24,335 nucleotides of DNA from an uncultured Pseudomonadota bacterium (GTDB lineage Bacteria; Desulfobacterota_B; Binatia; UBA9968). This document shows, piece by piece, positions 14,775 through 21,691 of this stretch. Below the pieces are notes generated by a model. That model had not been told where the DNA came from. It saw only the letters and a list, made by a program, of their open reading frames with translations, and did no database searches. The translations under genes and the position numbers were made by a program. The DNA lies in NCBI GenBank assembly GCA_946478635.1, contig CAMLCX010000015.1:1-24335 (forward strand). The letters run 5' to 3'. Position 1 is the stretch's first letter; each line of letters opens with the position of its first letter.

Positions 14775-15395
14775 CTACTTCTTGTCTGATGTGCTTGGCC
14801 CGATCACTTTGGCGTTTTGTGCTCGGGCCTGCTCGATGAACCGATCACACGGCTCGCCGTTAGGCAAAACATCTTTTCCTTGAGGCGTTGCGCAAGCCCG
14901 TTCGATTCGGGCAATCTCACTTGCCGGAAAGTACCCGACGTAAGATTTGATCATGCCGTCGTGGATGATCATTTCGGAAATAATTTGCACTGGAGCGACG
15001 TTGAGCTTTTTATAGGAATCGTTAGACTCTCGATTGATCCAAGTCATCTTATTTCCAACCACCTGGACTGACTCAGGGTCCAATCGTTGTTTGGCCGTGA
15101 TATTCGCCTGTAGGAAGCGCCTGAAACTCCCTCTGCCGGTGATCGTACGCCCCCGCGTGTTAGTTATGACCGCGTCGTCGGCCCACAGCGTTAACGCTGC
15201 GTCCGTGTCCCCCGCATTCATCGCATCAGTGAAGCGCCGTAGCACGGATGCGGGGTCGAGCTTCTGTGGTTCCGTGCGGCTCTGATCGACGCGTTGTGGC
15301 GAATCACTGTTGGTTTGCGCGACGAGCTCGCTGTCGAGGGCCAAGGTGAGCACAACCGGAATAGTCAACAATTGAATCACTGCGGCAAACTTCAT
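14775..15395 (-). CDS. exported NTF2/SnoaL-like protein
   Basis: 206 residues from the ATG with first base at 15395, which has GGAG 7 bases upstream. An earlier reading from 15428 is less likely. Residues 1-28 form a signal peptide (MKFAAVIQLLTIPVVLTLAL). The core ASVLRRFTDAMNAGDTDAAL, LTLWADDAVITNTRGRTITG and RGSFRRFLQANI is the NTF2-like cone fold, a small-molecule-binding or enzyme scaffold such as SnoaL or ketosteroid isomerase. After the fold comes a tail with two Cys residues (ERACATPQGKDV and NGEPCDRFI) that could make a disulfide in the periplasm. The substrate is unknown. It converges with tam. Confidence 0.8.
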   Translation of the reverse strand: MKFAAVIQLLTIPVVLTLALDSELVAQTNSDSPQRVDQSRTEPQKLDPASVLRRFTDAMNAGDTDAALTLWADDAVITNTRGRTITGRGSFRRFLQANITAKQRLDPESVQVVGNKMTWINRESNDSYKKLNVAPVQIISEMIIHDGMIKSYVGYFPASEIARIERACATPQGKDVLPNGEPCDRFIEQARAQNAKVIGPSTSDKK

Positions 15396-15440
15396 CGTCG
15401 TCTCCATAGCGTGCGAAATGCACACCAAAGCACTTTACTC

Positions 15441-15493
15441 GTGGGCGGCTTCCGGCGTCAAACCGGCATAATGATTTTCATTGTCCGCTCCAC
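15441..15493 (-). repeat. bulged hairpin between the NTF2-like and 15512-16084 genes
   Basis: gtgggcgg (15441-15448) pairs with ccgctccac (15485-15493) with one base left out. An inner ccgg...ccgg hairpin lies at about 15452-15467. The loop is about 36 bases. It resembles the bulged stems of elements B and G but lacks CTAAC/GTTAG ends. Confidence 0.3.
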
Positions 15494-15511
15494 TCTACTA
15501 ATGTTACATGC

Positions 15512-16084
15512 TCAGCCTACTCTGCCAATTCTTAATGAATAGAAGAGACCGCTTTTCTTCAACTGCAATCGAAACCGCTCAAGTTGTCGTCGGGAGCTTA
15601 GGCGTCGATCATTCGTGGTGAATGTACCGTGGATCTCTCTGCGTTTTTCAAGTCGATACCAACCGTGTCCCAGTCTCAAGCATCGATTGAGCCGAGCAAG
15701 CAGTCTCATGGGACTGATGCCGTTGCCATACTTGGCTTTGTAGCTTAGAGACCAGCGTGGTCTTTCGAGTCGCTTGCGTATCGCTAGGATTCTCGCAAAA
15801 CGCACGCTATAGCGGCTTAAGCGGCGAGTACGCATAAGGCAAAAGGGCTCGATCCAAATGGTGTCCGGACCGACTTTGCCATGCAGATCGAGTTCGGCGC
15901 GGCCAACTTCGTCAAATGCTTCGATCTGGAAGGTCTTGCCCATAGCAGCCGAGAAAACACGCTTTGAACGGCGGGGCATCGTAGCCACGGAACCTGGTAT
16001 GCTGACAACACGAACGTAGTCGCCAACACGTAAATCGCGACCTGCCGTATCCGTGGGTGCGTGGGTGCTTACTACTCGAGGCAT
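15512..16084 (-). CDS. hypothetical two-part protein, basic C-terminal half
   Basis: 190 residues. The first about 90 residues look like a small beta-rich domain: DLRVGDYVRVVSIPGSVATM, AAMGKTFQIEAFDE, ELDLHGKVGPDTIWIEPF. Stand-alone proteins with this pattern are common, have about 80-90 residues and no known function. The second half (from about residue 92) is strongly basic (RYSVRFARILAIRKRLERPRW, RRLSSRRQLERFRLQLKKSG) and is unlike a typical continuation. It may be an extra nucleic-acid-binding region, or read-through after a lost stop. The ATG directly follows GTTAG (16085-16089), the kind of junction seen after an attC site. I do not recognise the gene. Confidence 0.6.
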   Translation of the reverse strand: MPRVVSTHAPTDTAGRDLRVGDYVRVVSIPGSVATMPRRSKRVFSAAMGKTFQIEAFDEVGRAELDLHGKVGPDTIWIEPFCLMRTRRLSRYSVRFARILAIRKRLERPRWSLSYKAKYGNGISPMRLLARLNRCLRLGHGWYRLEKRREIHGTFTTNDRRLSSRRQLERFRLQLKKSGLFYSLRIGRVG

Positions 16085-16182
16085 CTAACGAGATCGTGGA
16101 AAAACCCTAGTTGCGGCGGTTTCTCATGTTGGTTCCGGTATCACAATCAGTCAATTTCACTTTCTTGGGCGAGGGCGACAAA

Positions 16183-16224
16183 CACCAGGGACTGGATAGG
16201 TTGTGATTTCTCATCGTCCTGGTG
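16183..16224 (-). terminator. hairpin downstream of the 16255-16815 gene
   Basis: caccagggac (16183-16192) pairs with gtcctggtg (16216-16224) with one bulged G, around a 23-base loop. It lies 31 bases after the stop of the leftward gene. It could be a terminator or part of a longer attC-like element that ends at GTTAGAT (16084-16090). Confidence 0.35.
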
Positions 16225-16254
16225 ACGACACCGCTCTTACCGCTTAGCGAGGCA

Positions 16255-16815
16255 TTAGGCCGCATTGCCCGTGCTGCCCTGCGCGGCTGGTACCGTACGG
16301 CTACCCTCCATGAATGAGTATGCCGCTATGCCGAAACCTCGGATCGGGTTGAGATGCGTACGGGCCGTGTAAGCGGCGCCAACAGCGGCTACCGCTGCTG
16401 CGCGGGCTATTTGAAGGTCGTCGAGATTGTATTTGCTTTTGAATGGTTCGAAGATCGGATCTAGGCGGTGATTCGTTTCGGGAAGGCTCTCCCTCGACTT
16501 TGTCGCCTCATCTACCAGCGGCTCCTGTGGGTTACTCGGTATTGCGATGCCTAGACTTGACAGCACCGCTGCGCAGGTTCTCAACAGCAGTGGAGTTTGC
16601 TCGGAGGCCTGAGACGAAAGTACGACTTCACCCGGTGCGAATCCTTCAATATGCAAGTGGAAGGAGCGGACGAGGTAGGTACCTGCCATTCGGCCGCAGG
16701 CTGCCACCAGTGTTGGAGGATGGACGTTCCCATTGGCGGTATAGGCCGGCACAGCTGCCATGGCCATCTGTCTTCCGCATTCGGCGATACGTTGATCCGG
16801 CGTCTGATCGCTCAC
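16255..16815 (-). CDS. hypothetical protein
   Basis: 186 residues from GTG (MSDQTPDQRIAECGRQMAMA), with GAGGAG 6 bases upstream. The N-terminal half is helical (AECGRQMAMAAVPAY, LVAACGRMAGTYLVRSF) with two GRMA-like repeats of similar spacing. A loop rich in Pro, Ser and Glu follows, then an Ala-rich helical segment (IARAAAVAAVGAAYTARTHL) and GFGIAAYSFMEGSRTVP. There is no signal peptide, and the Ala-rich stretch is too polar on one face for a confident membrane helix. The gene starts 14 bases after hairpin element C. I do not recognise a family. Confidence 0.6.
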   Translation of the reverse strand: MSDQTPDQRIAECGRQMAMAAVPAYTANGNVHPPTLVAACGRMAGTYLVRSFHLHIEGFAPGEVVLSSQASEQTPLLLRTCAAVLSSLGIAIPSNPQEPLVDEATKSRESLPETNHRLDPIFEPFKSKYNLDDLQIARAAAVAAVGAAYTARTHLNPIRGFGIAAYSFMEGSRTVPAAQGSTGNAA

Positions 16816-16828
16816 GTGTGGCTCCTCT

Positions 16829-16922
16829 GCAAACTAGCGTTCGAAATCAGCGGTGGGCCGCTGCCATGCGCCGCCAGACACGTTGCTCCCGGCCTGGCCG
16901 CTCTGGATTGAGGAGTTAGTTG
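16829..16922 (-). repeat. attC-like imperfect hairpin C
   Basis: On the minus strand the left arm CAACTAACTCCTCAATCCAG, followed by AGCGG (16922-16898), can pair with the right arm. Read in the same sense, the right arm is CAAACTAGCGTTCGAAATCAGCGG (16829-16853), sharing ACTA, TC, AATC and AGCGG with two or three bulged bases. The span is 94 bases, as in many attC sites. The end nearest the next gene reads GCTAGTT, not GTTAG, so the site would be degenerate. It directly precedes the GTG of 16255-16815. Confidence 0.4.
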
Positions 16923-16961
16923 GCGCCATAGGCGATAAAGGAAATTCTCGTCATAACATTT

Positions 16962-17087
16962 CCTAACGAGAGAGCTTTCGCCGCCTATCGAGCGGACGAG
17001 CAGTCTGCCCAGGTTGCCCATATGCGGGACCAATCGGTTGTCCACACCGAGCTCGTCGCTGGAGAGGACGCGCCCAAGCTAATCTGC
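16962..17087 (-). repeat. attC-like imperfect hairpin G after the solute-binding gene
   Basis: ctatcgagcggacgagc (16985-17001) pairs with gctcgtcgctggagag (17051-17066): 14 of 16 pairs with one bulged G. Outside this, agctt (16973-16977) pairs with aagct (17076-17080). The loop is 49 bases. The far end reads CGTTAGG on the minus strand (cctaacg at 16962-16968). It begins immediately after the TGA of the 17088-18107 gene. Elements G and C lie in tandem with only about 40 bases between them. Confidence 0.45.
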
Positions 17088-18107
17088 TCACCGCTTCGAC
17101 AACTGCTCGAAAAAGCCGCTGTCGTCGAGTTTCTTAAGGATGGTGTGATTGATTACCATCTCCGGTTTGACCTTGGCGACCAACGGATCGGACTCGGCGA
17201 TGAACTCGATCATCGAAGTTATGCCCGCGACGTCGACGTAGGGTTTCGGGGCCATGACTTTGAGCGCGGATTGATAGTGCTCCTCGGCTTTTTCGACGCG
17301 GTCGAGCCGTAAGTACTTTGCGATAATCTGCTTCACGCGCTCTTTATTTCGTGCGTCCATGCTAAAGCTGTTTCCCGCGACCACGCCTTTCATGACATTC
17401 TCGACAAAAATCGGATCGGTCTTGATCGTGCGCTCGCGCACGCTGACCGTTTGTTGCGGATAGGGAATCGGCAGCTCGGTGAAGTCCGCGATGATCGTGT
17501 TGCCGCGCTCTCTCAACGACGGCCCTAGACCTGGATTGACGATGATCGCATCGCTGCCGCCGGACTGAAGCGACGCCACGCGCGCACCCTGGTTCCCTAG
17601 TTGCAATATCGTGATGCGATCCCGGCGCGCATCGAGACCCCAGTGTTTCAAGCCGAGCAACACCGCGTGATAGGAAGCGGTGCCCGCCTGGGCGGCGCCG
17701 ATCCTTTTACCTTTGAGATCTTCCGGCCGTTTGATTGCCGGCGCGCCGATGAGAACATAATTCATCTTGTTGACCGTGCCGGCGATCATCGTCAGATCGG
17801 CGCCCCGCGCTCGCGCGCTGATCACCGGTTGCCCTGACATGCCCATGATCGGAATATCACCGGAAATAAGCGCCTGGGCGCCGCGCGTGCCGCCCTCGAT
17901 CAGGATCAGATCCGGGTCGGTGCCGAAGCGCTTGAAGAGGCCTTCGTCCTTTGCCACCCAGATCGGCGTCTGATTGGCGCTGAAGGAAGAATAGCCCATC
18001 AAGAATCGGGTCTGGGGAAAAACTTCTGTCGCGATACCGAGGGGGAACAGGACAATGAACAATGAGCTGATCCACCGCGATATTTCGATCATCGTCGTCA
18101 TCGTCAT
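17088..18107 (-). CDS. ABC transporter solute-binding protein, NMT1/TauA type (leftward paralogue)
   Basis: 339 residues from the first of three clustered ATGs (MTMTTMIEISRWISSLFIVL). A signal peptide ends near TEVFPQ, so the protein is periplasmic. The mature start FLMGYSSFSANQTPIWVAKD, then EGLFKRFG and LIEGGTRGAQALISGDIPIM, is typical of the NMT1/NitT-TauT family, and RPEDLKGKRIGAAQAGTASY is the hinge region. The C-terminal ILKKLDDSGFFEQL is also shared by the paralogue at 21692-22699. It is the last gene of the leftward acyl-activation operon, 62 bases after an ACP gene. No transporter permease or ATPase is present, so a role in importing or sensing a precursor is inference. A start at ATG 18092 is also possible. 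Confidence 0.88.
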   Translation of the reverse strand: MTMTTMIEISRWISSLFIVLFPLGIATEVFPQTRFLMGYSSFSANQTPIWVAKDEGLFKRFGTDPDLILIEGGTRGAQALISGDIPIMGMSGQPVISARARGADLTMIAGTVNKMNYVLIGAPAIKRPEDLKGKRIGAAQAGTASYHAVLLGLKHWGLDARRDRITILQLGNQGARVASLQSGGSDAIIVNPGLGPSLRERGNTIIADFTELPIPYPQQTVSVRERTIKTDPIFVENVMKGVVAGNSFSMDARNKERVKQIIAKYLRLDRVEKAEEHYQSALKVMAPKPYVDVAGITSMIEFIAESDPLVAKVKPEMVINHTILKKLDDSGFFEQLSKR

Positions 18108-18169
18108 GTTGTCGCAATGCAATGCGATCTCGTAAAGCACGGCCAAGATGCGAGGCTCGGCGTTGCGCT

Positions 18170-18466
18170 TTATCGAACCAGCTTACGCTCGATCAGCGCC
18201 AATAACCCGCTTAAGGTTTCAAAGTTCGCCGGATTGATATCGGCGTCCTCTATCACAATATTGAACTCTCGCTCCAGCGACATCACCAAACGCAGCACGC
18301 CGACCGAATCGACTCCGCTGTGTTCACCCACAAGTGCCAGATCGCTCGCGGAAAGCGACGCTTCCGAGAATCCTACGCTTTGTAATAGCAGCGGTTTCAA
18401 CCGGCTAATGATATCCTCACGATCCACGTTGTGTCGCATTTCCTCTTCCCTATTGCACCAATCCAT
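18170..18466 (-). CDS. stand-alone acyl carrier protein
   Basis: 98 residues, the size of free carrier proteins. GVDSVGVLRLVMSLEREFNI holds the phosphopantetheine attachment Ser (residue 54) in the DS[LVI] motif, preceded by a loop and followed by the acidic recognition helix and DADINPANFETLSGLLALIE. The holo form would carry an acyl group made by an AMP-dependent ligase. It sits 41 bases after the ligase gene 18507-20015, so the two are probably co-expressed. Two starts are possible: ATG 18466, or ATG 18439, where GAGG is too close. The domain is complete either way. It differs from the second carrier at 21205-21462. Confidence 0.88.
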   Translation of the reverse strand: MDWCNREEEMRHNVDREDIISRLKPLLLQSVGFSEASLSASDLALVGEHSGVDSVGVLRLVMSLEREFNIVIEDADINPANFETLSGLLALIERKLVR

Positions 18467-18506
18467 TCTTACCGAGGCACCCCATCTCGACGTCGCAGGG
18501 ATACAC

Positions 18507-20015
18507 TCAAAAAAACCTGGTTAAAATATCCGACCACGGCGATTCCGAGCCGACAAATGGAGCCGACCAAGCTAAACATTTCAATATCTCGCGAGAGATC
18601 TTGCCCTGTTCTGTTCGGCCTAGACTCCCTTTGATGGTAATCCGACGAGGACATTTAAATGAATCCAATTGCCGCGAGCAATATCTCAAAAGCTCGATTT
18701 CGTCCACATCTCCGCCAGTCTCTACGACGGCTTCGACAATCTCGTCCGCATGCCCGACCGAAGTTCCGAAAACCACGGCTTCCTTCACTTTAGGATGATG
18801 GCGTAGCACATCCTCTATTTCGGCGGGCTCGACACGATTGCCACCGACTTTGATGATGGCGCTTTTTCTACCGACCACATAAACGTGACCGGCGGCATCT
18901 GTGCGTCCCAGGTCACCCGTATGAAGGTATTCCCCGCGCCGATGGGAATTCAGTTCAACCGACGGCTGCCATTTCTCCGGGATCCCGGGTAAATAAAAAA
19001 CAATTTCTCCAGTCTCGCCGGGTCCCAAAAGCTGATCGTTATCGCCAAGAATACGAGCCGGAAAAATTCCATCTATGTGCCCGACACAATCCGGCGGCCC
19101 ATCGACGTTGTACAGAAACGCGGGATGTATGTGGCTTCCGGCGTACCATTGATGAATGGTCAATCCGAAGCGCTCCTGAAACGCCCGCGCAACGCTGGGC
19201 GCAAGAGGAGCTCCTCCGGCAACGCAAAGCCGAACCGAGGACAGGTCGCAGCTAAAAGATTGAGGCAAAGAAACTAGCGTCTCGTAAAAAAACGGCGCGG
19301 CAAGAATGACGGTAACTCGGGAAGAAGGGATCGACTGGACGATTTTGAATCTTTCGAAGGACTCATGAACGACAACCGAGCAGCCGGTTAAAATCGGCGT
19401 GATCACTTGATTATTGATGGCGGCGGAACTGTTGTAAGGACGTGTGGCAAGTAACACATCATCGGGCCGGATACCATGCGCTTGGGCTCTGAGTTCCACC
19501 CTTTCCACCACCATATCAGCCGAGCGAAAGTAGAGCCTCGGCTCGCCGGTTGTTCCGGAACTCGAAACCGCAAAAATATTTTCTTTGCGAAACGCTTTAT
19601 CTCTTTGGAACGGCTTCTCGGAATTCCGAATTTCCAGTCCGCTTTCCCGGTGCCAACCGATAAGATAGCGCAAGCTCGGACAACGTTCCGAAGCGCCTGA
19701 GAGAAACTGACGATCACCTATGGCGACGACCGGTTGCTCTTGAACCACGGCGTTAGAAAGCTTGCCGGATGGCAAAACGGGTATGCTTGGCAGTCCCATA
19801 GCGGTAGCCGCAAACATAGCGACGTGTAAATCCGCGCACGGCGGTATGCCTAAAACGATTGACTGCCCTGCCACAAGCCCCAAAGATTGTAGATACGAGG
19901 CCATTTTCGTAGCCTTGGTATTAAACTCTTCATAGGTCAAAATTCGACTCCCGCTTATTACCGCGGGATTATTCGGGAATTGCCGAGCGCGTTCGACGAG
20001 CAATTGGTATAGCAT
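18507..20015 (-). CDS. AMP-forming acyl/aryl ligase (ANL superfamily), first copy
   Basis: 502 residues. It activates a carboxylic acid as acyl-AMP and would transfer it to CoA or a carrier protein. Motifs: A3 SSSGTTGEPR (151-160, with Arg where Lys is usual), A7 EYLHTGDLGR (362-371), A8 GRKSAIIKVGGNRVEPAEIE (382-401), and A10 GRTEQGKISRE with the catalytic Lys472. The A5 position reads WYAGSHIHP (290-298) instead of YGxTE, so the Mg-coordinating Glu appears to be replaced by His. A carrier-protein gene follows 41 bases downstream, which favours acyl-AMP to ACP transfer over CoA. There is no obvious fatty-acyl-AMP-ligase insertion after A8. The substrate is unknown. Confidence 0.88.
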   Translation of the reverse strand: MLYQLLVERARQFPNNPAVISGSRILTYEEFNTKATKMASYLQSLGLVAGQSIVLGIPPCADLHVAMFAATAMGLPSIPVLPSGKLSNAVVQEQPVVAIGDRQFLSGASERCPSLRYLIGWHRESGLEIRNSEKPFQRDKAFRKENIFAVSSSGTTGEPRLYFRSADMVVERVELRAQAHGIRPDDVLLATRPYNSSAAINNQVITPILTGCSVVVHESFERFKIVQSIPSSRVTVILAAPFFYETLVSLPQSFSCDLSSVRLCVAGGAPLAPSVARAFQERFGLTIHQWYAGSHIHPAFLYNVDGPPDCVGHIDGIFPARILGDNDQLLGPGETGEIVFYLPGIPEKWQPSVELNSHRRGEYLHTGDLGRTDAAGHVYVVGRKSAIIKVGGNRVEPAEIEDVLRHHPKVKEAVVFGTSVGHADEIVEAVVETGGDVDEIELLRYCSRQLDSFKCPRRITIKGSLGRTEQGKISREILKCLAWSAPFVGSESPWSDILTRFF

Positions 20016-20117
20016 CAGGTCACCGGGCGCTTTTCGGAATCAGTTATTCAGAATAAGCGTCATCCTAAGCGTCCTGTTCGATTCTGGCCGCCAGCAATTT
20101 TCACAGCCTCGGTCCCC

Positions 20118-20999
20118 CTACCACTTTCCCCTGTTGGCATAGACACTCTTCCATAGCCGGCCATATTCGGGAAATCGTGTGATATAGTCTTTTTGAACCT
20201 CAGCAAATGCCTTTGCCATAGCTTGCCCAAGCGTCAGAGGCGGATGAATCACGATCTTGATTTGGCGATCTGCATCTCCCACCGCAAAGCATGGCAAGAC
20301 GGGAGCTTGGCAGATCTCGAAGACGCGAAACCAATTTGCGTCCAGGAAATATTTTCGGCCGAAAAACTCGATCGCCGTGTCTTCATCTCCTTTGTTAAAT
20401 CCGTGCGGCGAAACATGAACCACATCGTTCGCCGCTAGAGCCCTTTGAATCACCTTTAGTTGCTGAACCCGATGCCAGTAGTCGCCCCTGTAATGGAGAT
20501 AATCCCAGTTCACGTCATCTTTTTTGCCCCAGCGAGCCCGCCTGCGGTCCGCTTTCGCGCCCCCGTTGCCGCCACGATGAACTCGATATCCCCGCCGGAC
20601 CAGCACGGGAGCGACGATCTTGCTGAAGCCGTAATTGTGAGAAGAAAGAAGTACTGCGCCTTTGCCCTGATCCATGGCGCGCCGAAGATGACACTCGCCC
20701 TCGATGATGATCCATTCGCTATGCCGCCGCTCCCAGTTGTTCCAAGCGATCTCGAGGTCCTTGAAAAGACGCAAATGGAATAAATACCGATGCGCCCTAG
20801 CTCGCAAATCCGTGCTGTTAAATTCATCCCGTAGGACTTCCTCGAAAATCCGGGCCCGACTTCTCGTCCCCGGCCAAATCCAGCTCGACAGGGTCACGCT
20901 CCAACGCGTAAATCGGAAAAACCAAACGGGATGGACTCGCACCGCCAGGGATCGAAAGCCCGGCGTTTGTTGGAGAATCCTTATTAAACTTGAATTCAC
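20118..20999 (-). CDS. LpxL/HtrB-like (LPLAT family) acyltransferase
   Basis: 293 residues from GTG (a stop lies four codons upstream). The layout follows the lipid A late acyltransferase family: an N-terminal region with a Trp/Phe-rich hydrophobic stretch (WFFRFTRWSVTLSSWIWPGT, about 26-45), then GKGAVLLSSHNYGFSKIVAP (113-131), RGYRVHRGGNGGAK, the block VVHVSPHGFNKGDEDTAIEF (193-211) with FFGRKYFLDANWFRV, and a C-terminal YITRFPEYGRLWKSVY. The usual active site HX4D/E reads H121-N-Y-G-F-S126 here, so the acidic partner is missing at that position. It probably moves an acyl chain to an acceptor at the inner membrane. The ACP and ligase genes around it suggest the donor. Confidence 0.78.
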   Translation of the reverse strand: MNSSLIRILQQTPGFRSLAVRVHPVWFFRFTRWSVTLSSWIWPGTRSRARIFEEVLRDEFNSTDLRARAHRYLFHLRLFKDLEIAWNNWERRHSEWIIIEGECHLRRAMDQGKGAVLLSSHNYGFSKIVAPVLVRRGYRVHRGGNGGAKADRRRARWGKKDDVNWDYLHYRGDYWHRVQQLKVIQRALAANDVVHVSPHGFNKGDEDTAIEFFGRKYFLDANWFRVFEICQAPVLPCFAVGDADRQIKIVIHPPLTLGQAMAKAFAEVQKDYITRFPEYGRLWKSVYANRGKW

Positions 21000-21204
21000 T
21001 GTCGCGTGCGTTCAGATTTTCGCGAAGAATACTTTCAATTTGGCCGTCGACTATTATGTACCAAGGTTCACCTAGAGCACCGGAGACTATGCCTTCGCAG
21101 TGGGAGCGCCAATAACGCCCCCGGCCAATGATTGACCTCCATAGCCTGAATACCAGTGGCGAATCGCTAATCGCTGCAGCCGTGATTGTATGCGCCCCGG
21201 CCGC

Positions 21205-21462
21205 TCAAACGGCTCTTTTCAAGGAAATGAAGCGAATAAGATTTTCGGTGCTGCCGAGATTATCAGGACTGATCTCGTCGTCGTTCATTACGATGCCAAA
21301 TTCCTGTTCGACGGCGATGATGAGTTCGAGAGTCTTGGTGGAATCAAAACCTCCAGCGGCACCCAGGAGCAAGGGGCCAGGCGACGAAATTATCGAGGTT
21401 TGGGGTCCACCGAGGATTTTGGCGACCAAAGTCTCCACCTTTTGCTTAATCTCTTGATCCAT
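21205..21462 (-). CDS. stand-alone acyl carrier protein, second copy
   Basis: 85 residues from ATG 21462 (MDQEIKQKVETLVAKILGGP). A GTG four codons upstream is also possible. GGFDSTKTLELIIAVEQEFG carries the phosphopantetheine Ser (41 in this numbering) in a DST motif and the acidic helix II. The C-terminal helix is FGIVMNDDEISPDNLGSTEN, then LIRFI. It is the first gene of the leftward operon, followed after 205 bases by the acyltransferase gene. The DST motif and different flanks set it apart from the carrier at 18170-18466, so the two may be loaded by different ligases. Confidence 0.86.
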   Translation of the reverse strand: MDQEIKQKVETLVAKILGGPQTSIISSPGPLLLGAAGGFDSTKTLELIIAVEQEFGIVMNDDEISPDNLGSTENLIRFISLKRAV

Positions 21463-21564
21463 TGCACCAGCCACTTGTGAATCCGAGGTATTATTTTGTA
21501 AAACCTAGAATTCGACGCTCATACTAAACTTCCTCTACGAAAACAATAGCAGCTTCATAGAGGC

Positions 21565-21594
21565 TTTGACGTTGTCGCTTGCCTTTGCTAGGGT
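21565..21594 (+). promoter_or_regulatory. predicted promoter for the rightward solute-binding gene
   Basis: TTTGAC (21565-21570) is followed after 18 bases by TAGGGT (21589-21594), about 100 bases before the ATG of 21692-22699. The -35 is good and the -10 is weak. It lies in the divergent region between the two operons. Confidence 0.35.
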
Positions 21595-21691
21595 GCGGAA
21601 AGTTTTCGCACATCACCAAGTTTTTGTGATCCAAGCTAAGCGTACGGCGATATTGCATCTCACGTTGGTTCCTAGCCTCAAGAGGGTAACC

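Noticed and set aside
16085..16262. Full attC site spanning the gap between the two hypothetical genes
   Set aside because: GTTAG is present at one end and GCCTAAT at the other, but the arms pair only weakly and the span of about 178 bases is long; only the inner hairpin was listed.
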